This document shows positions 1 through 12,130 of a DNA stretch of 64,000 bases, piece after piece (within the stretch, counting starts at the first letter, position 1; each line of letters begins with the position of its first letter). The notes beneath the pieces are model-generated. The model had not been told where the DNA came from, searched no databases, and was given only the letters and a program-made list of their open reading frames with translations. Source of the stretch: Phoronis australis (taxonomy: Eukaryota > Phoronida > Phoronidae); the NCBI GenBank assembly GCA_002633005.1, contig NMRA01000321.1:182724-246723 (forward strand), in the 5' to 3' direction. Position numbers and translations under genes: made by a program.

Positions 1-99
1 GCATTTTGGAAACGAACATTTGACTGCCAAGACCGCAATGGCTCACCTTTGGCCTATTTAAAGATTGAGGTCATGAATTGGAGCGTGCGCAGTATAAAA

Positions 100-330
100 A
101 AGTTGAGTTCACGATTTTGGGAACTGAAATAGGGACTGCTCGAAGAAAAAGTTTCATAACGGGAGTATTTGTTCGAGTTGGAAGGAATTAAACACATCGA
201 CAACCTCCTAAGGTGTTCCTCTATGCGCAAAAGGTATTTGTAACAACGTGACTTTGATGGTTTAGTCGGTGCGAGGCATAATTCGCCGAAAAGCTTCCGG
301 CGTACAGAGCGCCTATAGCCTCTACATCGC
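100..330. repeat. Dispersed repeat, copy A of a pair
   Basis: This stretch shares an ordered series of matching words with 26405-26625, including a gagtattt block, 'cctcctaag', 'cctctatgc', 'gatggttta' and 'ccggc'. The two copies are strongly diverged but colinear. No reading frame is conserved between them, so a non-coding mobile repeat is more likely than a gene. Its type is not recognised. Confidence 0.55.
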
Positions 331-3300
331 CTCTGCTTCGGGCGAACAGAGGCGATGGTCATCATTGCCTAGTCACAAAGATGATGTCAATACACCAGTT
401 AACTGTGATAGGTCAAGAAACTGAATGGGGGTTTCTGATGGGGGCACATAATGTGGGGGGCATAAAATGTGTAGTAATTAAAGTGGTTGTGTGGCCATAA
501 ATGAATCAAAGATATATTACACAATAAAGTACATGCATTGAACATATCTAATAGGCAGTTTGCTCATTTTACGCCGTCTTTAAGTGAAATTCATCTAACA
601 GCATTGATACCCGCACAGAGTGAGGCAAAATAATCACTGACTTGTAAACTGCTTACCTTTGCTAGTGACAAGTTGCAAGGAGCGAGCGAGAGGTGTTACA
701 ATGATTTTCATTGGCTACCAAAGATATTCTACTCAGACCTTGGCTCACCTCACGCTTCTGCATTGTTTTATTTTTACAGTCTTGGTCTGGACACATGTCA
801 TGTTTAATACTCTGAGGATTTAGGCTCGCCAGCTGAAAGTATACTCCAACAACATTCACCTCACCACCATCTTTCCTTGATCCCAATGAATTGTCCAGGT
901 TGTGAATGGTGAATTGGGGTTACAGAATTTCCAAAGCAAACACAAAACCCTGAATTCAAGGAGGCTTAATAGTTGACATGGCGGATTTCACCTGTGCTTT
1001 CTCTTGTACGCCTGTCGAAGGTAAAATATTGAGTTTGTGCAAGCAACCCCTGTGACAAAATCAAGAAATTCGTCTGCACTTAAGACTTCCATTTACGTAT
1101 AATTTACTTCAACTTATAGATCATTTTAATTATCACTTACTAGTAACATAGAATGGGAATGCAAGATTTAACCTATCTTGTGTTTGATCTTGACTTTGTG
1201 GACTACTCTTGTTTGAAGTACAATGAACACTTGGCTTTGGTGGAAATTTCTGTTGTCAGACCATACATTTAGTTGCAGGAAATTAGGTATCGGCAACTGC
1301 CGGTTTTCGCAGTAACATGAGGAGAATTTCTCGCTTACACTGGTCACAGCGCTGATCGCCTAAGCCCCAGTCAATTTTATGATGCCTATTCAGCACGCTT
1401 TTTGTATTGATGTACATCTGAGCTTATGAAGTGGAAAGGTAATAGTGAGCACTTCTTTCTTTACAATGGTGGTTGCTATTACACCCAAATTGTTTTTTTT
1501 TTCTGATATTTGCACTGAGATGAGATGAAGCCTGCACTGTGGAGAGTAGTTTTAACTTGGTACATTTTAAATATAACAAAAGACTAAAAAATTAATTTGC
1601 GGTGATCTTGACAAAGGGCCACTTCCCAAAGTAACGTTGGTTTTGAATATGTTTCATGCCTGTTTCCATTACTTTATTTATAATACTCCTGTCTACTCGT
1701 TTTTTTTTCTTACAGATTATTGTTGGTCTTTTTTTGTTTTTAAAAGAAGTATCAAAACAACTCATATAAGTCGGTTAATTGTGAACCCATCCCTGAATTT
1801 TCCAGATTACAGCTACACCAAACAAGTCGCAGCAAACAAAACTACACGTGTCATTAGTTCAATTTCAACCTTTATTAGAACTCGAATCATAAAATATATA
1901 CATAAGTGCAAATATGGTGATACCCAAACTGAAGATTTGGAACCTCTGGACAATTTTGGTTGCAGTAACTATATAACTATTCTAGCTTTTTCTCAGTCAT
2001 AGAAAATGTAATCACAGCTCTTGCCCACCGACCAACCTCATCCACTGCCCGCTTTCGTTGACTACAAAGCATGCTATGAACATTCCCACTAAATAAAATT
2101 GGTTCTAACCCCGGTGTTTAAGGTAAACGGCGGGGTATGGAAAATTGAACTAGACCGTATTTATCCACCTTGGCTGAGACGCGCTCGGCTCATGCTCAAA
2201 GGGATGCCGCCAAGCTGCTCTATTCATCGAGTCACGAGCGAGGATAATTGACTTCGCTCATGCGGATATGATCAGCTGATTACAGTCTAGCCTAACAACT
2301 GTACTTTTTATGGAGAGAATTTTACGTAGTTTTTACTGTAATATTTGAAAAGAGGAGCGAAAACAAATACGAATACAACTTTGAATTTTTCAAATCGGCC
2401 CAGGATAAGAGATTTTGCAACACAGAAACACTCACGATTACTTTCATTCGGCGCGCACGAATACAAAAATATAGGACCCAAGTTAGGATTGTATAAATGT
2501 AGAACTACTCCGTGTGTTATTTAGGTTTTGGAAAAAATGCATTTTAATACTCAAAATACGTTTTGTATAGCTATTACAAGCTCTAAAACGACTTTGTGTA
2601 ATTTCATTGAGATCGTTCTTTGTCATCCGTCAAACCGGAAACTTCCGAGATGTGACTCTGCGAGCGCACTCACCTTGCACGTTACAGCCGTTTAAGTGAA
2701 AAACAATCTAGTAAACGCCATTTTCTTGCATAATCCTCCGCCTTTTGTAACAAAAAAGTCTATCGTCGATGACCCGCACACGCACGCTCACTCACTCTCA
2801 TACGCAGACGACCTTCAAAACAAACGTCACGTGACAACAACATGTGTGTTCATCCAGAGATTTTTCTCGTGTTGTGGAGTACGATGTAGCGCACATTTGG
2901 ACTTAATCGCAATTAATCTGGACTCCACAGGAACTTTAAAAATTGTAAAACATCAGGAAGATTTCAGGTAATTTGTTGAGTCGAAACTATATTTTTATTC
3001 AAGAGTACAAGTTTTCCTATTGACGATCGCGATTCAGCGACGCATCAGTCGGCAAGTTTTCGCCCTGTGATGAGCACAATTTTTTGAAAAATTATCGTAA
3101 TTTAACAACGGAAGTTGATAGCAATGCACCACAATTTTGTAGAAAGGCTGTCATAGGCTACAAATACGTCACAGAGCGTAAATTTGATGAATCCTAGCTT
3201 CCGATTTTACCCGTTTGGGAAACCGGGTTTCAACTGCCGTAGGCTCACTACAATAAGCGTCCCCTCCCCGTGAAATGAATTTTTCTAAGCGTTTGTTTGA

Positions 3301-4160
3301 GCCAATACAGTATACAGCTTTCCACCAAGGCTAGGTGATGCAAGACATTATTACTTGTTCTTTGTTGCATTATAGTAACTGGTCTTGGCTAATTATCATT
3401 TTATGGCCTGGTCATCCATTCAGCCCAAAGTAGTTCCAAAGGTGGCTTATCAGCCAATTATTCACGCATGCTGACTCACAATAGAAGCCTGATAAGAGTG
3501 AAGGTGGATAAATGCGGTGTTCCTACAGTTTCTTGTTTTAGTGGATGTGTTCACGACATGAGCTAGCCATCTTCTTGTCGTCACACGTGTTCCATTACAA
3601 CTACAAGTTAACTATCGAAATTGGCGCATTTCCGCGAATATCAATTTTCCGGTTAGTGTACTACACCTGAGTAAATTAAGTAGTTCGGCATGCACTGGGC
3701 CATAAGCGATGTCTTAAAAGTTATAAGTTATTGACATCTAATTTAGTCACTGTGTGTTGTTTATAGATGTATCAATTTAGCTTAGTCGCATATTAAAAGA
3801 ATAATCCACGTGATATTGTTAACTATGATCAGCTTTTGTAAATCCACCGATTATATCATGCGCACAGTCGTTTATCTTCAATCGTACCCTAAGTTCGTAG
3901 TTTTTAGAAATCGAAAATCAAACTTGGTTGTTTTTTCCATCTGAATACCGCTGTGGTATTAGTTTTTAACGAAAACTGTTGGTTAATGCATTTTGAAAAT
4001 TCGCCAGTATCTGCAGAGAAGTTTACTGCTGTTTAGAATCGGGTAATTACACTTAAATGGGCCTTGCTTGCATCGGACAATGCGGTCATCGCAACCGAGT
4101 CCGACTCTGGCGCCGGGCTGTCTTTGATCCTGGTAAAAGCCGATCAGAGGGACGAGCGAT
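331..4160. other. Intergenic DNA, no gene recognised
   Basis: Only short open frames (at most ~120 codons) occur here. None shows a recognisable domain or a convincing exon with splice sites, and composition is AT-rich throughout. Nothing supportable as a gene, RNA or element was seen. Confidence 0.5.
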
Positions 4161-4162
4161 GA

Positions 4163-4196
4163 AAAGTCACGCATATCTTTAGAAATGCGTGACTTT
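4163..4196. repeat. Perfect 12-bp inverted repeat (hairpin)
   Basis: The arms AAAGTCACGCAT and ATGCGTGACTTT are exactly complementary around a 10-base spacer. It lies just upstream of the large dispersed repeat that starts near 4242. It could be a transposon end or a chance structure; no gene is adjacent. Confidence 0.6.
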
Positions 4197-4241
4197 CGTG
4201 TAAGAGTGTTTTTCACGGCATGATCATAAGTTAGTGATTCT

Positions 4242-5290
4242 TCGGTTTTAAACAAGGTTATTTTACAAACTCAGAGTTTAAATACATTCATACCGAAATT
4301 AAATTATGTTAAGGGCACTCAATAGCTTTCGTAGGCGGGCTAAAACAGAGCTTCGGAATTGCTTCTGTACTGTCTACGAGAAATCCGGATGTGTACGAAA
4401 GTCGTCTACCATGAACGTCAAAAAATAACCTTGATGGGTTTCAACATTTTTGTTTGCAAATCACCACTCGAAGGTAGTTTAATGTGAAAAAGTGAAAGAA
4501 GGTATTCAAAAATTTGTTTGGTGCTGATTATATTAAGTTCCATGCACATTTTATTTTATAATGTAGCGTAGCGAGTGACGTCAGTGGTGATTGAGGAACA
4601 GATAAACTCAAATGTCTGGTTTATATTTGCCGGTTTCGCGCCAGCATGACTCTATTTGACTTCTTTAAAGTATGATAACGAAAGAATACTTCTCTCTAAG
4701 CAATTGAAAGTAACTGCTGAGCATCAGTTTTCATGAAACACCTGCTAGTAGAGAAAGATTGAGAACATTGCGAGGCTGAGACACAGACCCTAGCGGTGTA
4801 TGCCTTGGGGGGTTCCTCTTTGATTGAATTTTTTGTTTATTTGCGTAACTCTTTTTAGGGCTTTCTCCGTAAAATAAGTTAAGTACACAGAGTTTACATG
4901 GTTGTTCTAGGGATCAAGCGGAGTTAAAAGTTTGCTTCTGCAACCCGTTTATCCCATGCAAAGTTGCTTTGCTTAAGTTTGAATTCGAACCCCGAAACTG
5001 TTGTGCTGTGGGGCTTTAAAGATGGTTATGAACCTTCATATGTTTATTATATGCCCATTTTACATGTTCAATCTAATTTTAGTTGTTTCACAACGAAAAT
5101 CCATACGCCCAAATATCAAAATCCAAAACAATGCGGGCTATTGGTGATCTTACGATAGTAAACAATCCCTGTTTTGTTGCTATGTTTACTTCTTTGACAA
5201 CATTGCTGACCTTGTACACGCGCGACATCGTGCAATTTAAGAAGCACTCAGCCTCGTCTCCTAGCCTCAAGATGGTGTTGATCAGTTAAG
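4242..5290. repeat. Large dispersed repeat, copy A (pairs with 54520-55612)
   Basis: About 1.05 kb is colinear with 54520-55612, sharing the blocks 'ggttttaaacaaggt', 'gaacgtcaaaaaataacc', 'ccagcatgactctatttga', 'catgaaacacctgctagta' and 'atcaaaatccaaaacaatg'. The similarity is high enough to see by eye, with scattered substitutions and small gaps. No frame is kept open in both copies. Copy B lies in the intron of the unknown gene ending at 56514, so this is either a transposon or a segmental duplication of intronic DNA. Confidence 0.8.
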
Positions 5291-5499
5291 TCATTTGAGG
5301 CTTCGTAATGCCAAAGATTTTATAGTTATTTTATAGTATCTTTGCTAATGCGGGGAAATAACATGAACAAGAACCTTTTCTTCTTGTAAGTCACAGCTGC
5401 ACATGCAATAGGATTGGAATGACCAACAAAGCGAAGGTTCTAGGAGTTAAAAACCTGAAGCATTGAAAAAAACAAACCTGTTGTTTCGTTATACCCACA

Positions 5500-5762
5500 A
5501 ACAGCATCAATGGCCCTGTGCATGGCCAACAGTCTGTCAATACTGGCACTTTATAGGGCCGAAACCGGTTTTTGGTTTATAGGGCCAGTAATGACCTGGT
5601 ACTGGCCCTTTACTGGTCCGAAATCGCAATCTTATACCGGCCCAATACCCAGCGGGTGTGCAAAATGTTATTGAGCCACTACTGGCCTACATCACTGGGT
5701 CAATACAGAAGACAGTTCGGGGCCAGTATTGGCCCAGTACCTGCATGTTTACAGGGAAGACT
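5500..5762. repeat. GGCCAGTA-rich dispersed repeat, copy A
   Basis: A ~260-bp block rich in 'ggccagta', 'tactggcc' and 'ggcccaata' words matches 56688-56940 closely, and 52962-53125 partially in opposite orientation. The GGCCAGTAC/GTACTGGCC words are self-complementary, so the block can fold on itself. It follows the ~1-kb repeat in the same order in both locations, so the two blocks moved or were duplicated together. Confidence 0.75.
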
Positions 5763-5769
5763 AAGTTAA

Positions 5770-7018
5770 AATCCTCATGGTTTATTTCCCCTCAGACGTG
5801 AACTATGGGTTGAACTCGTGCAATCTTGGTGAACCTTATGGGTTAGTGCACATTGAGGCACACGGTAAAAATACGCTTGCTTGGAGATTTTACTAATGTG
5901 CATATCAGCTTTTGAAATGTAGTGACTAGTGAACTGAATTTATTTTATTCGTGAAATTTGATTTTCTAGTTTTTCGTGCAACGTGTATCGTTAATACTGT
6001 ATGGCACAAGTTGAACACAATTTCAGGGTTTGACGCGTATCACGACTGACATAATACGGCGTTATTAACGCCTTGGACTCTTGTGCCCAGTTTCATGAAA
6101 CAGTCCCAAACAGTAAGGTCCTTAAATCTAATGTGGACTTGTGAAAACACTGATGGTCCTTTCTTATGCTGTTTAGTTTCATTACTAAGTCACCTTTTGA
6201 CTTTGATACAAAGCGATGGAGAATTCTACGTTGAATTCTCAATATTATTGAATATTCATTATTTATTTTAGTGCATCGCAGCATAAACTAAACTAAACAC
6301 GCAACACTGACATCCTTGGTCTTGGTTGAACGTGCTGGATGAGATAACTGCGGTCGTAAACCTACACGCAAAGTCAAAAACCAAACAATACGTCAGGCAG
6401 GAGACCAACATGACTATTTTTAAATTTGAAAAGTGATCATTATAGTCGTCTTTGAAAGTTTAAAATCGATGCGAGAAATTCAATAGATTTTCTTCAGAAT
6501 CACGGCTAAGCAACGAGCATTAATCGATTAGAACGGGTTAGTCACAGTTTGGCTTGGGTTCGCTGAGACGTTGACTTAAACAAATCCCCAAAAGGTAGAG
6601 TAGGGTTTGCCTCCCTCCCTCAATATTCCGGCTGTTAATAAGTATAGATACTTGTAATTATCGGGAATTTCCGAAAACAGACCCAGTCAAAAGTACGCTT
6701 ATCAATTGAGTTTCAGCAGTTTCTGCTAACCTTGCGTGATCTTGTTTCCCTATATGCCACTATTGGCGCTGTCAGTACTCTAACTCGCAAAGCTCCTACT
6801 AATCTTGCTATCATAAACATCACATCAGCATTTTAATGTCTATGCTCGCTATTGGTTATTACAATCGTAGAATATCAGCGCTTCTGCTAACCTTGTGTGA
6901 TCTTGTTTAGCCTATTTGCCAATACTTGTAGTGGCGCCAAATAACCTAGCACTATTTAGCGGTACAAAATCGCTGGGGGAAGATTCGACAGTATGTTAGC
7001 GCGGTCATCACAAACCTT
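5770..7018. other. Intergenic DNA with a short direct repeat
   Basis: No gene was recognised. Two direct copies of a ~55-bp stretch ('ttctgctaacctt', 'gtgatcttgttt', 'ggcgc') lie at about 6721-6775 and 6883-6935. Confidence 0.5.
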
Positions 7019-7274
7019 GGGCCCGTTCAAAGAAAACTGACTTAGAATAGCTAACGGACAAATCTTAAATGTCATCCAATTTCATGATAAAACTTAAATT
7101 TGTCTTAGGTCCGGTTCAAGTAAGAGATCTTACGTGTGATTTACTTTTTTACTTAAGTTTTGTCTTAATTTTGGCAAAACTTACGGGATATGGAAGTTTC
7201 AAGGTTTGGAAGTTCAGACAAATCTTAGACTTAAGTAAAAATGAGCTTAAGTCAGTTTTTTTGGAACGGGTCTC
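7019..7274. mobile_element. MITE with GGGCCCGTTC termini (Harbinger-like)
   Basis: The left end reads GGGCCCGTTC, then aaagaaaactgactta. The reverse complement of the right end reads GAGACCCGTTCC, then aaaaaaactgactta. Inside, 'caaatctta' is again mirrored. This gives imperfect terminal inverted repeats of ~30 bp around a ~256-bp AT-rich core with no coding capacity. GGGCCCGTT termini are common in PIF/Harbinger MITEs of animals. I could not identify a clean target-site duplication, so the superfamily is an inference. Confidence 0.6.
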
Positions 7275-8940
7275 TTATACCTAAAATTACCATTCTTGGT
7301 GTCTAAATTGTTAACCCGGCTAAGTAAAGCCAATCTTGCGCCCGGCCATGGGTGAGCGTTGGTAATCCTCATTGGTATACTGTCAATTTCTGTAGCTGTA
7401 GCCCTGTGGATAGCTTTCGACTCAAATAAACTGAAAACCAGAAAGCCCAACAAAAAGGTCCCTTGCCTAGTATATGTTTGTCTGATCAACCCGTGCCAAG
7501 TTTGTCATGAGACAAATTACCCTGGTGTGATCAGTTCAGTGGGAAGTTTGGAGTATCATGGGATATCAAAAAGCGTGAGAACAGCATTTCTTTCAAGTCC
7601 ACAACTAACTAGTGCCACCTGGCGATAGATATCGTAACAGCATTTAAAAGCTGCTACTAACTCGCATTTATTTCGTACTGAAATAATAAATTTTCATTTA
7701 TACGACTTTGGGCCCAGAAATATGAAAGACGAACCAGTCATGGACACTCTAATTATCTTACACTCACCGTGACCATACAACACCATAGGCGTAGGAAGCG
7801 GAGGGCTGACTAGCGATCGTACCATAGTTGGTCCGACTACGTAAGCTCAATGCGAAAGTTTGCCGTCCTAACTTATCTCCCCAATTCACGTGAGTGCGGA
7901 GTTCTTTCCGTCAGGGTATTAGCCAGGATGATTGATACCGCCCGTCGAAAATCCGGAGATTTGTCAGGCGCATGATTTGCGAGGCACGCAGTGTGGAGTG
8001 AGGGGAGGTCGGAGGATCCATCCTGCCTAGGTAACTTTTGATTTTTGTCGTTGAAAGGTAGCATTTTTCTTGACTTATGTGGAATAAATTTGCTAATTTT
8101 GCTTGTTAGTATGTTTTGTTGAACGCAACACCCTAACTTTGCAACTATATTGCGTTTCCGACGTTTTTTTGTTTTGTTTTTTTTACAGTGCACTTGTGGA
8201 TCGAGGGATATAAACAGTCTTCTGAAATACTCTGTTCACATCGGATCCGCCGGCGTGAAAAAGACCACTCTTGCACAGGGCTCGACGGTTGCCTGGGCCC
8301 GACACTGAGCAGGTATCTGCACCCGGACGAGTGAAAGTTCAAGTTACTTGCCCAGCCGTCAAGTTGCATAAAAGTTTTGTTTGGAATTTTTGCATGACTC
8401 CCTTTGAACATAATTTTTCGTTTATTAAGCAGTAGCGGTTCAATTGGGGAGTGCGCGTTAATAATGACTAAGCCGGAGATTTTATAAATTACTTGATTTA
8501 AATCAACATTTTGCCTTAAAAGCATCACTTCCTAATTTCAGAATTGGATAGGAACTTCAAAACTATTAAAATGTATTTTGTAAGTTTAATCAATGTGACT
8601 AAAAAGTAGGAATACAGGTTTCTTGGTTTTAAATTTAATATTAATACGAAAAAACACTATTTGGTCAGTTTTTCTAAAAACAGAGTGTACGAAAAAAGCA
8701 AGCAGTCAAAATTTCATTCTACTTGAATTCAACCAGAACATAAGCTCAATCAAGCAGCCAATACAGATAATTTGTTGAACTTTCTGTTAAATAGTTTCAC
8801 AAAATTGGTAATTTACCGAAATTTTACCCAAATTATTTTCGTAGTTTTAAAAATTTTTGAGCACTGCTGGGTACCTGATTGAGTTTAGTATTTTCTGACA
8901 CTACTTTCATGAAAATATATGCTTCTCTCATGCACCTATG
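7275..8940. other. Intergenic DNA, no gene recognised
   Basis: A 127-codon minus-strand frame (8145-8528) and a plus-strand frame with a hydrophobic start (7359-7628) exist. Neither has a recognisable domain, and the latter has no ATG. Both are best treated as chance frames. Confidence 0.45.
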
Positions 8941-8944
8941 TTTT

Positions 8945-9513
8945 TAAACTTCATCAAAATCGTCATCATCATCATCTCTACCATCTAATGTCAGTGGGAC
9001 CACTGCTATCGCAGTTACAACACCTATACAGATCCGAGCATGGCAGATTTGAGACAAAACATTGGCAGGGGTTTACTGAGCCGTAATTGGGTTGTTTTAC
9101 ATGAGCATACCACTGACTTGATAACACAATTGGGTAGTGAATCTGCAGACATCCAAACATACTAGGTCGTCATCAACCTTCCAACAATGACCATCTGGTG
9201 AGGGAGCATACATGAATGGAGTTGGAGACAAGCGGTGCACCCTCTCTTAGTAGTTGCAGACTTTTATATGATGCAAGTGGTAAGTTTTCTCAGATGAAGG
9301 TAAAACACAAAAATGTATCTCGCTTCATTGACACTGTGGTAATTCTGGCCGTACAATTTGCACACAAATAATTCCAGAGAAGGGGAGGGACTTTTGAAAA
9401 GCTGGAATACAGCACCCAGCTCTTGGAATGCTTTCAGAAAATTCGAATCTGATAAAGCCAGCTGCAACACCTTCTTTTCCCCTTACCAAAGAATGCACTA
9501 GTGCTGTCACAAC
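8945..9513 (-). pseudogene. Exon B of a GCDSTSAF/Cys-rich nuclease-like gene, decayed
   Basis: Read on the minus strand, a clean acceptor (tttacag) opens straight into GCDSTSAFFGKGK. A conserved stretch follows (…LSDSNFLKAFQELG…, ELFVCKLYG, VNEARY) and then a cysteine-rich tail (CQCFVSNLPC, CCNC), ending in an Asp-rich stretch. This order, a GCDxxSAF-G-GK motif then a Cys-rich C-terminus, marks an uncharacterised protein family found in multiple copies in marine invertebrate genomes. Its GCD motif recalls the glycine-rich turn after the conserved Asp in FEN1/XPG-type (PIN-like) nucleases, but that is inference. Several frame changes (after GKGK, after VNEARY, before the Cys tail) and in-frame stops show it is dead. 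The phase-1 junction matches exon A at 9994 exactly. Confidence 0.7.
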
Positions 9514-9993
9514 CTGTAAATAAAATCATCGCATCACTTTCAGTGTCGATTTGAAGGGGCGCTAAATTCACTCTTGAAGATTGAATTCAAAACCCGTTTT
9601 GGAACGGCACCTGAGTTAATTTAAGTAAATGGATGATAAAAACTACAACGCGCTTCCAAAAATTCCTCATTGTGTCTTAAAAGGAATTCCCAATGATTGA
9701 AGCAGACAGACTTAGTCGTAACTCAGCCAAAAATGTGTGTTAAAGAAATTTTCAGTGGCGAAACCGAGTTTAGTGCCCTAAGTACTTTAGTTTTTACAAT
9801 AAAATGTAATGTATATAAATATTTAGTGTGTACATGTCGAAGCAAAGTGTTTAAAATATTATTGATAAAGCGGCCAGCAACAAATAATAAACAAGTTTGC
9901 ATATATTGAAATTTCCTTTTCTCAGTTTTAATTCTATCAAAACCGATTTAGAGTATATCACATGGATTTCATTGAATTTAAAATAACCCTTAC

Positions 9994-10194
9994 CTGTAAA
10001 TACATGCAAGCCAGTGACTGCTAAACAGATGTCTGATGACAAATTGTAACCGCTTCCTCGACATCAATTATTCTACACTTACTCTTCGTAACAGTACTGA
10101 AGAATAACTTGCATAGGACTTTGTCTTGAAGATACAGAGCTCTTATTTCCACATACTTATCCACGAATAGTGACGCTTACATGCGAATGTCTAG
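9994..10194 (-). pseudogene. Exon A of the same GCDSTSAF family gene, decayed
   Basis: The minus-strand reading runs ALYLQDKVLCKLFF…, then CRIIDVEE, then, after one frame change, DICLAVTGLHVFTG. It ends at a canonical donor (aca g|gtaagg). In the family the segment 'LPGLHAFTGCD' is continuous. Here the intron 9514-9993 (480 bp) splits exactly at the glycine before CD, so the two exons join in phase. An in-frame stop occurs near the 5' end. Upstream exons (the DTD-containing N-terminal half of such proteins) were not seen further right. A host gene remnant and a transposon-borne gene are both possible. Confidence 0.65.
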
Positions 10195-10212
10195 TATGAA
10201 AAGCATTGAGAT

Positions 10213-10315
10213 ACATTCTGGTGTCAGATTCTTCGTAGTCAGAGGCCAGTTCGTCAACATTCTGGTGTCAGCTTCTTCATGTCAGAGGCCAGTTCGTCAA
10301 CATTCTGGTGTCGGC
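10213..10315. repeat. 44-bp tandem repeat, ~2.3 units
   Basis: The words 'acattctggtgtca' and 'gtcagaggccagttcgtca' recur with periods of 44 and 43 bp, starting at 10213, 10257 and 10300. The units are nearly identical, so the expansion is recent. Confidence 0.85.
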
Positions 10316-10459
10316 TCACAATGCTTGGATTCCAGACTACTTTAACATTTACTTTTGAAATCACCTTTGAAAATACGTTAAAATGCGCTAAACAGTTGTC
10401 CCTTCCTGGTTATCTCTTCCTGGTAATATGTAATTTTATGTTGACAATCCATATTTTCA

Positions 10460-10655
10460 GATTGGCAATTCGTAATAAAGGATTGGCAATCGGTAATTAC
10501 AGAATGTCAATCCGTTTAACTGATTGGAAATCTGTAATAACAGGCTAGCAATTCGTAATTAGATTGGCAATCCGTATTAACAAACTGAAAATTCGCAACG
10601 ACAGATTTGCAACCCGTAATAACAAATTGGCAATGCGTATAGTTACAGGTTGACA
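10460..10655. repeat. Degenerate ~22-bp minisatellite
   Basis: About nine diverged copies of a unit resembling 'attggcaatccgtaataaca' run in tandem. Unit length drifts by one to three bases and the sequence is old. No coding role is visible. Confidence 0.8.
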
Positions 10656-10659
10656 ATTC

Positions 10660-11224
10660 GATCTTGTAGTGTGGTAATCTGCAATAGAAGATTCGTTTTT
10701 CTTGGCACACCCTCGTAAATGGGCCCTCGTTGGGTTATGAGAAATTGCCAAACGTTATGCTTCCCAACACAGTCTAAGCTGCCCTAAAATAATTATGGGA
10801 GGCCTCGCTTTACGTGACTGAACGGCGTGCAGTGAAACCTCAGATGATCGTCATTCTATATAATCTTTTAAACAACCCACATCCCAAAAAATGCGTAATA
10901 TTTCATATTGCTACCTTGGCCTGAAATTTCCAGACAAGAACGCTTAAACTTGGTATATTTTAGTTCATCATAAAGTAACGCCTTTATTTAAGCTTTTATC
11001 GCTTGTGACAATGTATTTCGTGAAAGTTGAAAGCCTATAAAAGTTGGTTTTTAACCATTTTGCCAACTACTGGGTCAGCCGTGACATTTGTTGAACCTTC
11101 ATGCAAAGGTGGAACAATTTACACAAACCATAAGAACAGATTGGGGAGTGATTCATAAGCCAATTTTCACATGGATTCAACCATAGGCGAATTTAGGGAG
11201 GTAGGGGGCACGAGGCAAGGGTAA
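10660..11224. other. Intergenic DNA, nothing recognised
   Basis: No open frame of note, no RNA gene and no clear repeat was seen in this stretch. Confidence 0.45.
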
Positions 11225-11400
11225 GAGCATCAAGAGCATGAGGAAATATTTAGTTTATTAATTAACCCCTGGTTATTCATATCATACGGCTGAAATAAGA
11301 TTTACAACGCGTGCAGTTTTAGTTTGTGTGTGCGTGTGTGTGTACATGTACATGTATGAGTGAGAGCTAGGGTGGGTCTCAGACATGATTTCAAGTGTCC
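11225..11400. repeat. Dispersed repeat with GT microsatellite, copy A
   Basis: It matches 46985-47125 in order: 'gaaatatt', 'agtttatta', 'taacccc', 'cggctg', 'agtttgtgtgtg'. An embedded GT-rich microsatellite runs into tacatgtacatgta (about 11323-11357). The class of element is unknown. Confidence 0.65.
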
Positions 11401-11915
11401 GATTCAGACATCCGGCGCAATCGTAACGGAACTAAGGCTAAGTAATTGTGCTCCCGGTTAATGCGCGCGTGATATCCCAGGTGAGTGACAGTGGCGCTCC
11501 ACACTACCATTCTGTTTCTCTCGTCTGCTCCGGTGTGAGCACTAGGAAGAATATTTCATTTTTTTCAAAGAAAACGAAAACTGAGTAACGATGAAGAAAC
11601 AGAAGCTGCTGGTAATATGTAAATTTTTATCGAAGCCTAAGTGAATCACTTAGAAACCTGCAAGTCTGTCTTTGTCATACATTAAACTAAGAGGGTATTC
11701 TAAGCAACCGTGTGGTTAATGCCAATACAACGCAAACATGGATTTGGTGTTTTGGGCAACTGCAGACAATTTTAATCACAACAACTTTTGCGACAAATTG
11801 GGTGCACAAAATATAAAGCGTGCAATAAGCACTACAGAAAGAACTAGGTTCGTGCGCAAACGCTGAGGACCATAAACAAGTACACAGCATGTCTCGTGAA
11901 ATTGCATGTTGAAGC

Positions 11916-11985
11916 GTGGTGGCGCAGGGGTAGACTACGTGCGCACTCGCAGAAAGGTCGTAAGTTCAATTCGGTGGCATTTACA
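11916..11985 (+). repeat. tRNA-like SINE head
   Basis: The sequence carries an A-box-like stretch (TGGCGCAGGGGTAG) and, about 40 bases on, a weak B box (AAGTTCAATTC). This is the spacing of an internal RNA polymerase III promoter. It does not fold into a convincing cloverleaf, and 'gtggcgca…ggtcg…gttc' is typical of tRNA-derived SINE heads, so it is annotated as a SINE fragment, not a tRNA gene. Confidence 0.5.
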
Positions 11986-12130
11986 AAGTTTTCAGTGGTG
12001 TTTTCTTTTTTCTTTGATAATACTTCAGAAATCACGGAAATGCTTGTTTTTAAAAGCAAAAACAAAATTTTCGCTGATTTCCCCCCATTTCGTTCTATGC
12101 GCCTCTACAGCCGTGCTTTGCACGATTATA

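Noticed and set aside
7359-7628. Frame with a hydrophobic start that looks like a signal peptide
   Set aside because: It starts at TTG with no ATG, and the real upstream ATG (7349) is in another frame and stops at once. No splice context or domain.
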